DNA from: Bacteroidales bacterium
GTDB lineage: Bacteria; Bacteroidota; Bacteroidia; Bacteroidales; P3
Reading direction: 5' to 3'
Assembly (NCBI GenBank): GCA_016281475.1
Contig: JAEEIS010000026.1
Span: forward strand, 1-64,000
DNA length: 64,000 nucleotides
Positions 26,677-34,599 of the stretch are shown here, one piece after another. The number at the start of each line of letters is the position of its first letter. Position 1 is the first letter of the stretch. The notes beneath the pieces are model-generated. The model was not told where the DNA came from and did no database searches. It worked only from the letters and a program-made list of their open reading frames with translations. Position numbers and translations under genes: made by a program.

Positions 26677-27636
26677 TTAGCGTTTCTTGGTGTCTTCCTC
26701 CAATGGTGGACGGGTGCCGCCGGTGAGGGTGACTAGGGGAAAAGTGCGACGGACATTGGCGGCAAAGATGCCGAGGGCGCCATTGACGTTGCTGTAGACC
26801 TCGGGTGGCTCGGTGAGGAGCTGCAACATGCTGGTGGCGTTGGCGATGTCCTGCAGATAGCGGTAACGTTCGGGGCTGACGGACTCGATGTCGAGGGTGT
26901 ATTGGTGGATGTAGGGGACCACCTCGTTGGTGTCGGTCAGGCGGATGAGGGTCAGCGTGGTGTTATGAGTTTCGCCGTCGAAGTTCTCATCGGAAGTGAG
27001 CAGTTGGTTGAAGGGAGAGAACCCTCCCACCGACATGTTGGTGGCAATGAAGGGGTCGATGAGATCCTTGTCGTTGCAGAGGAAGTAGGTGTTGTAGACG
27101 GTGTCGATGGTGTCGTAGCGGTCGAAATAGGGACTGTAGCGGCAGCCGCTGTCGCGTTGGCGCAGGCTGATGCAGTAGTAGTCCTTTTGCCCGGGATAGT
27201 CGGAGATGTTGAAGTTGACTATCAATAGGTTGAATACGTTGGTGTCGTCGAGGATTGCTAACGGCTGGCTGATGCGCGGCATGCATGGCACCACGGTATG
27301 GGCAGTGATGTCTTTGCCGTCGGCGTGGATGCGGATGGCGAGGTCGTCGTTTTCCTGAGTGGTGTAGTCAAAAAAGTAGTTGCAGCGGTCGACGGAGGTG
27401 GGGCGATAGTCGGTGCCGTTGACGGTGACGACCATGTCCACACCGCTGATAGGCTGGTTGTTGGTGGAGTCGAGGAAGAAACGGGTGTGGGCAAAGTAGA
27501 CGAAGAGCTGCTTCTCGGCAGAGGGGACGGCGTTGAGCACGGGCTTGGATTGTGAGACGGAGGTGTCGAAATCGATGATTTTCTCACATGATGTCAGGGT
27601 GAGGATGACGAGGAATATGATGACGAATTGTTTCAT
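26677..27636 (-). CDS. DUF4249-type lipoprotein
   Basis: About 319 residues. The start is ATG 27636, giving MKQFVIIFLVILTLTSCEKIIDF with lipobox LTSC; the longer frame extends into the TonB receptor gene and has no signal. The body (VVTVNGTDYRPTS, GKDITAHTVVPCMP, NQLLTSDENFDGE) is DUF4249-like, a Bacteroidetes family usually encoded next to a TonB receptor. It sits 2 bp behind the receptor stop, so the pair is an operon and the two proteins probably work together at the outer membrane. The ligand is unknown. Confidence 0.84.
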   Translation of the reverse strand: MKQFVIIFLVILTLTSCEKIIDFDTSVSQSKPVLNAVPSAEKQLFVYFAHTRFFLDSTNNQPISGVDMVVTVNGTDYRPTSVDRCNYFFDYTTQENDDLAIRIHADGKDITAHTVVPCMPRISQPLAILDDTNVFNLLIVNFNISDYPGQKDYYCISLRQRDSGCRYSPYFDRYDTIDTVYNTYFLCNDKDLIDPFIATNMSVGGFSPFNQLLTSDENFDGETHNTTLTLIRLTDTNEVVPYIHQYTLDIESVSPERYRYLQDIANATSMLQLLTEPPEVYSNVNGALGIFAANVRRTFPLVTLTGGTRPPLEEDTKKR

Positions 27637-27638
27637 GG

Positions 27639-30110
27639 CTAGAAATATAAGGTGTAGGCAATGGATGGGAGGATGGGGAATATGGAGAGTTGCACGAGGG
27701 CCTTGCTGTAGCCTTGGTAGTTGTATTGGCTGCTGGTGTAGGTGAGGTAGGGATTGGCGCGGTTGTAGAGGTTGTAGACGCTGATGTTGAATGTGCGGCG
27801 CATGTTGGGTCGCCACACGGGACGGTTTGCCTCGTTTTCGGGCAGGTTGCTTTTACCCTGCTTGAAGGTGCGATGGAAATTGACGCTGATGTCGGCACGG
27901 TGATAGTTGGGCATACGGAAGTTGTTGCGGCTGCTGACGTGCGACAGGGTGGTGGTCATGTTGGGGTTGGCGTTGTAGGTTTCGGGGTCGTCGGAGGCAA
28001 CGGGGTATTTCTCCATGGCCAAGGTGGCGGTGTTGCCGGTGCTGAAGACCCATGTGCCGCTGATGTCGATGCGCTTGTTAATCTTGTAGGTCAGCACAAT
28101 GGAGAGGTCGTGGCGACGGTCGTACTTGGCGGGGAAGGGGTTGCCGTTGTTGAGCTCTTGACCGGGGCGGTCGAAGAGGTGGGTGGTGCGGCTCCAGGTG
28201 TATGCCACCCAGCCGGTGAGGTCGCCATAGTTGCGCTGGGCAAGGAATTCCACACCGTAGGTCCAGCCGTCGCCTAGGCAGACCAGTTCCTCCCATCCTA
28301 CGGTGCTTCCGAACGAGGTGGCTCCGTCCTTGTATTCAATCAGGTCGGTCATGTGCTTGTAATAACCTTCGAGCGAGAATTCTATGCCGAGGTCGGTGCT
28401 GTAGCAGGCACCGGCGGCCACTTGGTGTGCCTTCATCGGGGGGATGCGGCGGGTGGAGGGCACCCATAGGTCGGTGGGCAGGCTGACGCTGGTGGTGGAG
28501 AGCAGGTGCATGTACTGCGACATGTAGGCGTAGCCCACTTTGAGTGAAAGGTTTTCACCCAGCAGGGCGCGGCCCGAGATGCGGGGCTGCACAGAGGGGT
28601 AGAATACCTCTTCTACGCCGAAGCCGCTGATGTTGAGGCCGTAGTTTATCTTAAACACGTCGTTGATGCTCCAGTCGTCCTCGACAAAGAGCACCACTTC
28701 GTTAGCCCTCACGGTGTCCTCTTGCAGCACGGTGTCCATTTGCCATGCGCTGTTCATCTGAATCTGGTCGAAATAGTCGATGCTGCCGCTTGCCACGCTG
28801 GGACGTATCCAATGGCGGGTGTAGTAGGTGCCGAACTGGATGCTGTGGTCGGGCACGGGGGTGTAGGAGAAGTCGAGCCGTCCGGTGAGGTCGTAGATGG
28901 AGGAGACGTAGTCGCCCGAGATGGTGGAGATCTGCTCGCTGCCGTCGTCGAGAATGGCGGTCTTCTCAATACCCACCTTCATGCGGTTCTTGTATTGGGT
29001 GTAGGAGGTGGAGAGGTTCATAAACAGCTTGGGACCAAGCATGTAGTTCCATCGTAGTCCGCCAACTAGGTTGCCCCAGTTGTTGGCAAAGTCGAGGTAC
29101 TGGTCCTCTGCCAGGCTGCTCTCGGTGCGCACTTTGGTATAGACATCGTCGTCGCCGTGATAGAAGGTGGCGTAGAGGCGGCTCTTGTCGGAGAAGGTGT
29201 GCGTCACCTTGGCGTTGAGGTCGTAGAAATAGTAGCCTGCCACCAGTTTTGCCTTACCATCCACATCGGTGGCAAGTTTCTGCACCAGCGGGCGCAACAA
29301 TATGTCGGCGTAGGTGCGCCGTGCCGACAGGCAGAAGGTGGTCTTCTCCTTAACGATAGGTCCTTCGATATTCAGCTTGGCGGAGATAAAGCCGATGGAG
29401 GCGTTGCCGTGTATCTCTTTGTCGTTGCCGTTGTTGGTGGTCACGTCCAGCACGCTCGACAACCTGCCGCCGAAGCGGGCGGGGAAGCTGCCCTTGTAGA
29501 GCGTCACGTTCTTCACCGCGTCGGCATTGAAGGCGGAGAAGAAGCCGCCCATGTGGTTGACGTTGTATAGCGGTATGCCGTCGAGCAGGAAGAGGTTCTC
29601 GTCGGGGCCGCCGCCACGCACATACATGCCGCCCGTACCTTCGTTGCCGCTCTGCACGCCGGGCAACAGCTGGATGGCCTTGATGATGTCGGCTTCGCCA
29701 AACAGCACTGGGACCGCCTTCAGCTGTTCGACAGGCATTTCCAGTGCCGACATCTGCGACGACTCGCGCGAGTTGACTCTTTGTGCCCTCACCACCACCT
29801 CCTTCAGCTGGATGCTGGGCTTCAGGCTGTAGTTGCGGGTCACGTTGCTTGTCAGCTTGATGGTGTCGTACATGGGTTCGTAGCCAACAAAGGTGATGCG
29901 CAGTGTGGCATCAGTTCCCTTCAATGTGAGGGTATAACGGCCGTTGGCGTTGGTGGTGGTGCCCTTGCCGCTGCGGGTGTCGAGCACAGTGGCACCAATC
30001 AGGGTCTCGCCCGTGGCGTGGTCGGTGATGGTGCCGCTAACAGTGTGCTGGGCATGGATGCCTAGCGAGGCGGTCAGCAACAAGGCAAACAAGACGAGGT
30101 GTCGGGACAT
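27639..30110 (-). CDS. TonB-dependent outer-membrane receptor with carboxypeptidase-regulatory domain
   Basis: An 823-residue receptor. The signal peptide (VLFALLLTASLGIHAQ) is followed by a CarboxypepD_reg-like domain (HTVSGTITDHATGETLIGATVLD, residues about 22-110). A plug follows (AVPVLFGEADIIKAIQLLPGVQ, YVRGGGPDENLFLLDGIPLYN), then a 22-strand-type barrel ending in LPSIAYTLYF, a C-terminal Phe. The missing SusC features (no SusD partner) and the adjacent DUF4249 lipoprotein indicate a two-component uptake or sensing unit with unknown cargo. The 5' end overlaps folK by 37 bp. Confidence 0.9.
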   Translation of the reverse strand: MSRHLVLFALLLTASLGIHAQHTVSGTITDHATGETLIGATVLDTRSGKGTTTNANGRYTLTLKGTDATLRITFVGYEPMYDTIKLTSNVTRNYSLKPSIQLKEVVVRAQRVNSRESSQMSALEMPVEQLKAVPVLFGEADIIKAIQLLPGVQSGNEGTGGMYVRGGGPDENLFLLDGIPLYNVNHMGGFFSAFNADAVKNVTLYKGSFPARFGGRLSSVLDVTTNNGNDKEIHGNASIGFISAKLNIEGPIVKEKTTFCLSARRTYADILLRPLVQKLATDVDGKAKLVAGYYFYDLNAKVTHTFSDKSRLYATFYHGDDDVYTKVRTESSLAEDQYLDFANNWGNLVGGLRWNYMLGPKLFMNLSTSYTQYKNRMKVGIEKTAILDDGSEQISTISGDYVSSIYDLTGRLDFSYTPVPDHSIQFGTYYTRHWIRPSVASGSIDYFDQIQMNSAWQMDTVLQEDTVRANEVVLFVEDDWSINDVFKINYGLNISGFGVEEVFYPSVQPRISGRALLGENLSLKVGYAYMSQYMHLLSTTSVSLPTDLWVPSTRRIPPMKAHQVAAGACYSTDLGIEFSLEGYYKHMTDLIEYKDGATSFGSTVGWEELVCLGDGWTYGVEFLAQRNYGDLTGWVAYTWSRTTHLFDRPGQELNNGNPFPAKYDRRHDLSIVLTYKINKRIDISGTWVFSTGNTATLAMEKYPVASDDPETYNANPNMTTTLSHVSSRNNFRMPNYHRADISVNFHRTFKQGKSNLPENEANRPVWRPNMRRTFNISVYNLYNRANPYLTYTSSQYNYQGYSKALVQLSIFPILPSIAYTLYF

Positions 30111-30616
30111 TCGTTCAATAATTGTGTAAGTGTTTCATTTAATACTGGATGGACAAAGTTGGGTGCAATCTCGCACAGCGGTTCCAATACGAAACGGCGC
30201 AGATGCATACGAGGGTGGGGTAGGGTGAGGTCGGGAGTGTCGATGACTAGAGAATCGTAGAATATCAAGTCGATGTCGATGGGACGACTGTTGTATAATT
30301 GAGAATTGAGAATCGAAAATTGAGAATTGTTGTCACTGGCGGAGGTTTGCTGCCGTCGTCGGCCCAATATTCTTTCTATGCACAGGGCTTCCTTTAGCAC
30401 GTCGTGTGGGAATAGCTCGGTCTCCACTTTTAACGCTTGGTTGTAGAAATTCTGAGGCTTCTCGCCGTCGGCAAAAACTCCCCACGGGGCAGTCTCGTAT
30501 ATGTGTGAGCAATCAACGACAGACCCGATACGCTGCCGTATCAGGTCTGTCGCTTGGGTTATCATCTGTTGGCGGTCGCCTTGGTTGCCGCCAATCAGTA
30601 GATAGAGTTTAGGCAT
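30074..30616 (-). CDS. folK: HPPK, hydroxymethyldihydropterin pyrophosphokinase, with an inserted repeat
   Basis: A 180-residue FolK of folate synthesis. MPKLYLLIGGNQGDR, the SHIYETAPWG and NFYNQALKVET segments and RPIDIDLIFYDSLVI followed by LPHPRMHLRRFVLEPLCEIAP are all conserved. Between ILGRRR and RPIDID, in the loop that in E. coli HPPK carries catalytic Arg residues, there are about 22 residues (containing NNSQFSILNSQLYN) instead of about eight. That insert is encoded by the AT-rich dispersed repeat at 30293-30336. The enzyme is probably still active because both flanks are intact, but I cannot tell. It overlaps the TonB receptor start. Confidence 0.92.
   Translation of the reverse strand: MPKLYLLIGGNQGDRQQMITQATDLIRQRIGSVVDCSHIYETAPWGVFADGEKPQNFYNQALKVETELFPHDVLKEALCIERILGRRRQQTSASDNNSQFSILNSQLYNSRPIDIDLIFYDSLVIDTPDLTLPHPRMHLRRFVLEPLCEIAPNFVHPVLNETLTQLLNECPDTSSCLPCC
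30293..30336 (-). repeat. TTGAGAATTG-type dispersed repeat inside folK
   Basis: Tandem AATTGAGAATTGAGAATCG and AAAATTGAGAATTG units match the AT-rich spacer repeats elsewhere in this window. Here they lie in frame in folK and are translated as NNSQFSILNSQLYN. The insertion point is the catalytic loop of the enzyme. Confidence 0.75.
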
Positions 30617-31077
30617 TATTTCACCTCGGTGAACACCATCTCGAACTTCATTTCCATGCCGGTCTCTTCGTCGACCTCGTTCATAGAGATGAGAATCGTG
30701 TTATCCTTCTTGTTGTAGGTGAAGGGAATGGTTGATGTTTCGCCATCTTCATCCGTTGCTGTCATCGTACCTGCCTCTCCATCAAATGTGTAGGTAAAGG
30801 CTGTGGTTTCAGCATCAGAGTCTAAGGGTATGGTCATGCCCATCGCCGAAATCGTGCCGCTGGTGGCAAGAGCCATGCTGCCGTTGGTAGCATCGGTGAA
30901 CTTCATCGTGCCGTCGATGATCATGTTGAGGGTGGTCGAAATGCCTTCCATGGTCATGTCTTGGTTAATGACGGTGTGGGTCTTCCAGCTAGTGCCGGGC
31001 AGTGATTTCTCCTTGTTGCACGATGCAAACATCAGGGTGAAACAGGCCAATAAGGCCACAAACAATGTTTTTTTCAT
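30616..31077 (-). CDS. lipocalin-like lipoprotein, unknown function
   Basis: 153 residues. The signal peptide MKKTLFVALLACFTLMFASC ends in lipobox FASC at Cys 20. The mature part is a predicted all-beta barrel (TFDGEAGTMTATDEDGETSTIPFTY, DNTILISMNEVDEETGMEM), which fits the lipocalin-like/META-type small lipoproteins of Bacteroidetes. No specific family is certain. The ATG of folK and its TAA share one base, so the two genes are coupled. It is separated from glnA by 99 bp of AT-rich spacer. Confidence 0.72.
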   Translation of the reverse strand: MKKTLFVALLACFTLMFASCNKEKSLPGTSWKTHTVINQDMTMEGISTTLNMIIDGTMKFTDATNGSMALATSGTISAMGMTIPLDSDAETTAFTYTFDGEAGTMTATDEDGETSTIPFTYNKKDNTILISMNEVDEETGMEMKFEMVFTEVK

Positions 31078-31176
31078 TTTTGTTTGATTTTTTGATTAAT
31101 AAATGAGTGAATTAAAATGAGTGAATTAATTAGAATTCGTTATTAAGTTATATCGTTATTACGACATTACGACAAT

Positions 31177-32682
31177 TCATCCGCAATGGATAAAGCTCTC
31201 CACCAGCTCCAGAATCTTGTGTGGGTTGGTGCCTATCTCGGAGCGCAGGGTGCGGTCGTTGTACTTGCGCAGCTCCTTCAGGATGCCGTCGATGAGGGCG
31301 GGGGCGAAGATGCCCTTCTCCTCGTAGATGGCGCGGTCGCGCTCCAGCAGGTCGGCACTGGCGGCGCAGCTGTCGGGCAGCACGTCCAGACGGTTTAGCA
31401 CATCCTCATGTTCGAAGATGTTCACGCTCACATAGCGGTCCTTGGCATACTGCACGGCGTTCTCCATCTCGAAACCGTGGCGTGCCGCCACCGTCATGCC
31501 TGCCAGCAGCAGGTACACGTTCGCGCTGCCGTCGGGGGTACGCAGCTCGATAGTCTGCTTGTAGCTGAAATCTACCTCTTCGTTCTTCTCCAGCGGGTTG
31601 CAGTGTGCCATCATGTTGCCGCTGCCCTTGGTCCAACCCAGAGGCACGCGCACCATAGCGCTTCGGTTGCGGTCGCCCCAGCAGATGTTGGTCGGAGCCT
31701 CCTGGTGGGGCACCAGACGGAAGTAGCTCGTCGGGTTCGTGTCGCCAAAGGCGGTCAGCGAACCAGCTAGGCTCAGGATGCCGGCGATGGCCTTGTGTGC
31801 CACCTCGGTCAGGCCGTTCTCACCGATATACATGTTCTTGCCGTCCTTGGTGATGCGGGTGTGGATGTGCATGCCGCTGCCCGCCTTGCCCACCGTAATC
31901 TTGGGGGCGAAGGTGACGGTGATGCCGTACTGGTAGCCCAGCGTGCGCATAATCCACTTGGCAATCACCAGCTGGTCGGCGGCATCCTCCAGTCGTGTGG
32001 GCAGAAACTCAATCTCGTTCTGCTCATACATCGTGTCGTCCACGCAGAAGTTGCCCACCTCGCTGTGGCCGTACTTAATCAGGCCGCCGCATTCGGCTAT
32101 CAGCTTCATTGCCTCCACGCGGTAGTTCTCAAACTTGCAGAAAGGGCTCGAGGCGTGGTAGCCGCGCTGGTCCTCGGTCATATAGCCATCCTCCTTGGGG
32201 GCAATGACGTAGTATTCCAGTTCGCCCATCACCTCAAACTCCATGCCGCCCGTCGCCTCGCGGAATGCCTTGCCAGCCTTGGCGAGGGTGTATTCCGGTG
32301 CCATGTCGAAGGGCTCGCCGTCCTTGGTGTAGAAGTTGCACAGCAAGTCCAGCGTCGGAATCTCGGCAAAGGGGTCGATGAATGCCGTGCGGAAGCGCGG
32401 AATCACATACAGGTCGCTGCTGCCAGCCTCCAGGAAGGGGAACAGGCTGCTGCCGTCCACGCGCTCGCCGCTCGTCAGTATCTCGTCGGCGTGCTCCAGG
32501 CTGTTGATGACGAAATTCAGCGTCTTCAGACGCCCGTCGTTCGCCATGTAGCGGAACTTGATCATCTCGATTTCGAATTCCTCGATGACCTTGAGGATAT
32601 CAGCTTTGGTAAACTCGGCCATGGGCTTTTCCAAGAACCGTACCAAGCGGTTGGGGTTGAGCTTCAATTCTTCTTTTTTCAT
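31177..32682 (-). CDS. glnA: glutamine synthetase family protein
   Basis: A 501-residue protein of the glutamine synthetase fold, which makes glutamine from glutamate, ammonia and ATP. After an N-terminal extension come the beta-grasp and catalytic domains: GELEYYVIAP, EQNEIEFLP, GKAGSGMHIH, VPHQEAPTNICWGDRNRSAMVRVP and ELRTPDGSANVYLLLAG are the metal, glutamate and ATP-binding segments. The closing EIGTNPHKILEL replaces the GlnA adenylylation region, so control by adenylylation is not evident. I infer ammonia assimilation, but some family members act on other substrates. It is transcribed from a divergent promoter shared with the aminopeptidase P gene. Confidence 0.86.
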   Translation of the reverse strand: MKKEELKLNPNRLVRFLEKPMAEFTKADILKVIEEFEIEMIKFRYMANDGRLKTLNFVINSLEHADEILTSGERVDGSSLFPFLEAGSSDLYVIPRFRTAFIDPFAEIPTLDLLCNFYTKDGEPFDMAPEYTLAKAGKAFREATGGMEFEVMGELEYYVIAPKEDGYMTEDQRGYHASSPFCKFENYRVEAMKLIAECGGLIKYGHSEVGNFCVDDTMYEQNEIEFLPTRLEDAADQLVIAKWIMRTLGYQYGITVTFAPKITVGKAGSGMHIHTRITKDGKNMYIGENGLTEVAHKAIAGILSLAGSLTAFGDTNPTSYFRLVPHQEAPTNICWGDRNRSAMVRVPLGWTKGSGNMMAHCNPLEKNEEVDFSYKQTIELRTPDGSANVYLLLAGMTVAARHGFEMENAVQYAKDRYVSVNIFEHEDVLNRLDVLPDSCAASADLLERDRAIYEEKGIFAPALIDGILKELRKYNDRTLRSEIGTNPHKILELVESFIHCG

Positions 32683-32711
32683 AATTGAAATATTTTTTAT
32701 AAATGAATTTG

Positions 32712-32719
32712 CAAAGATA
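32712..32719 (-). promoter_or_regulatory. glnA -7 promoter box (TATCTTTG, minus strand)
   Basis: The minus-strand TATCTTTG lies 30 bp before the glnA start. With the plus-strand box at 32733-32740 it forms the inverted repeat GCAAAGATAC...GTATCTTTGC, so the two divergent promoters almost touch. Confidence 0.7.
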
Positions 32720-32732
32720 CGATTTTTTTTTG

Positions 32733-32740
32733 TATCTTTG
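32733..32740 (+). promoter_or_regulatory. pepP -7 promoter box (TATCTTTG)
   Basis: TATCTTTG on the plus strand, about 70 bp before the pepP start, giving a leader near 65 bases. The -33 region overlaps the divergent glnA promoter, so initiation at the two may be mutually exclusive (inference). Confidence 0.7.
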
Positions 32741-32811
32741 CACTTTCAAATTATTATTAGTTGTAACGTTCAAGAAATCAAAATAATCTAGAAAAATAAA
32801 AATTCCTAACC

Positions 32812-34200
32812 ATGTTTAAAAAAGACACTTATATCGCTCGTCGCGAGCAACTGCGCAAGGATGTCGGCCACGGTCTCATCATCATTCAAGGCAACCACGA
32901 AGCCCCCTGCAACTACCCCGATAACACCTATTGGTTCCGTCAGGACAGCACTTTTCTCTACTTTTTCGGCCTTCATCGCGAAGACCTCGTCGGTGTTCTC
33001 GACTGCGACTCGGGCAAGGACTACATCTTTGCCAACGACTACGACATAGACGATGTCATCTGGACCGGTCCCCTGCCCAGCGTCAAGGAGTTGGCCGCCT
33101 CCGTCGGTGTCGACAACAGCGGCGACCTCGCCGCCCTGCAGACCCTCTGCACCAAAACCATCGGCGAAGCCCGCCGCATTCACTACCTGCCGCCCTATCG
33201 CGCCGACAATACCCGTCAGATGAGCGTCTTGCTTGGCATCAAGTTCGATGCCGTCTCCCGCTACGCCTCCATGCCGCTCATCCTCGCCTGCGTCAAGCAG
33301 CGCAGCATCAAGAGCGACGAGGAGATTGTCGAAATCGAAAAGGCAATCGACACCGCCTATAACATGCACGTCGGTGCCATGAAGATGGCTATGCCCGGCC
33401 GCTACGAATATGAGTTGGCAGGCTTCATGCAGGGTGAGGCATGGAAGGGCAACGGCCCCGTTTCCTTCCCAGTCATCATGACCATCCACGGCGAGACCCT
33501 CCACAACCACAATCACAACCACCGTCTCGAACTCGGGCGTATGCTCGTGATGGACGCGGGGTGTGAGACCGAAATGTGCTACTGCTCCGACATCACCCGC
33601 ACTGTCCCCGTCGGCGGCAAGTTCGACGACCGCCAGCGCGCCATCTACGAGATAGTGCTCAACGCCAACCTCGAGGCCATCCGCGTCACCCGTCCCGGCA
33701 TCACCTATCAGGAGGTGCACACCGCCGCCAGCCGCGTTCTGGCACAGGGTTACAAAGACCTCGGCATCCTGCGCGGCAACCTCGACGACATCGTTGCCAA
33801 CGGCGCCCACAGCCTCCTCATGCCCCACGGCCTCGGCCACATGATGGGCCTCGACGTGCACGACATGGAGAACTACGGTCAAATCAATGTCGGCTACGAC
33901 GACGAGACACGCCCCAGCACCCAGTTCGGCCTTGGCAGCCTCCGTTGCGGCCGCCGTCTGCAGCCTGGCTTTGTCATCACCGACGAACCCGGCTGCTACT
34001 TCATACCGGCACTCATCGACCAGTGGCACCAGCAGGGCACCAACAAGGTCTACATCAACTTCGACGAGCTGGAGAAGTGGAAAGACTTTGGCGGCATCCG
34101 CATCGAGGACGACATCCTCGTCACCGCCGACGGCTGCCGTGTCCTCGGCAAGCCCATACCCAAGACCGTCGCCGAAATCGAGGCAACCATGAACAGCTGA
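32812..34200 (+). CDS. pepP: Xaa-Pro aminopeptidase (aminopeptidase P)
   Basis: A 462-residue M24-fold metallopeptidase that removes N-terminal residues before proline. An N-terminal creatinase-like domain (residues 1 to about 170) is followed by the pita-bread catalytic domain. Ligands are the Asp of MLVMDAGCE and SDITRTVPV, His of MPHGLGHMMGLDVHD, Glu of VITDEPGCYFIP and Glu of GIRIEDDILVT. No signal peptide, so it should be cytoplasmic. A very long open frame on the opposite strand covers the whole gene; I regard it as a codon-bias shadow. Confidence 0.94.
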   Translation: MFKKDTYIARREQLRKDVGHGLIIIQGNHEAPCNYPDNTYWFRQDSTFLYFFGLHREDLVGVLDCDSGKDYIFANDYDIDDVIWTGPLPSVKELAASVGVDNSGDLAALQTLCTKTIGEARRIHYLPPYRADNTRQMSVLLGIKFDAVSRYASMPLILACVKQRSIKSDEEIVEIEKAIDTAYNMHVGAMKMAMPGRYEYELAGFMQGEAWKGNGPVSFPVIMTIHGETLHNHNHNHRLELGRMLVMDAGCETEMCYCSDITRTVPVGGKFDDRQRAIYEIVLNANLEAIRVTRPGITYQEVHTAASRVLAQGYKDLGILRGNLDDIVANGAHSLLMPHGLGHMMGLDVHDMENYGQINVGYDDETRPSTQFGLGSLRCGRRLQPGFVITDEPGCYFIPALIDQWHQQGTNKVYINFDELEKWKDFGGIRIEDDILVTADGCRVLGKPIPKTVAEIEATMNS

Positions 34201-34219
34201 TAGCCCTCGGCACACGCCC

Positions 34220-34285
34220 TAATCCCGAAATCCATACCCTAATCCCGGAACATCATCCAGAAAATAGGTATGGATTTCGGGATTA
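34220..34285. repeat. 19-bp perfect inverted repeat after pepP
   Basis: TAATCCCGAAATCCATACC (34220-34238) and its exact inverse complement (34267-34285) are separated by 28 bp that contain a second TAATCCCG. It could fold into a long hairpin at the end of the pepP mRNA, but no T-run follows, so it is not a standard terminator. The rest of the 399-bp spacer 34201-34599 holds a GCTCC/GGAGC-hairpin element (34371-34460) and no gene I can support. Confidence 0.7.
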
Positions 34286-34370
34286 TGCTTTCGTATTCAC
34301 TATTTACATTGGTTTTTTAATCTCTTTTGCATCACGTTGCTCTCAGCTAATAACTGTCGGTCATAGCTGG

Positions 34371-34460
34371 AGTGAGGGCACTTTGTCGCTCCCTAGAGCG
34401 ATGAAGGACCGAAGAAGAACCCTTAAAGGAGCGAAGATTGGAGGGAGGCAGGTGGGGGAA
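34371..34460 (+). other. TCGCTCC hairpin followed by purine-rich stretch
   Basis: TCGCTCC-CTAG-AGCGA is followed by a run of GA-rich words ending GGAGCGAAGATTGGAGGGAGG. A similar arrangement occurs at 43305-43375 (CCGCTCCTTGGAGCGG, then GGAGCAGAAAACGGAGGGAGG). Similarity between the two was judged by eye only. Function unknown. Confidence 0.35.
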
Positions 34461-34599
34461 CGGTGGGGATTTGTCGTAATAGATGTTAAAAATGTGTTTG
34501 GTTTTGTAAGATTTTGGGAGGTTGTGCGTCTACATAGTAAAAATAAATTTCGCGAGAACAATTTTTATTCACTAATTCATTAATCAACTATTGTCAACT

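Noticed and set aside
32806..34215. A 469-codon open frame antisense to the whole pepP gene
   Set aside because: Its translation is low-complexity (Val/Asp/Ala/Gly-rich) with no recognisable domain, while the sense strand has complete M24 peptidase motifs. It follows from GC-rich third positions.
33576..34583. An open frame running from inside pepP into the downstream spacer (335 codons)
   Set aside because: Arg/Pro/His-rich out-of-frame translation, typical of a shadow; the spacer part lacks coding character.
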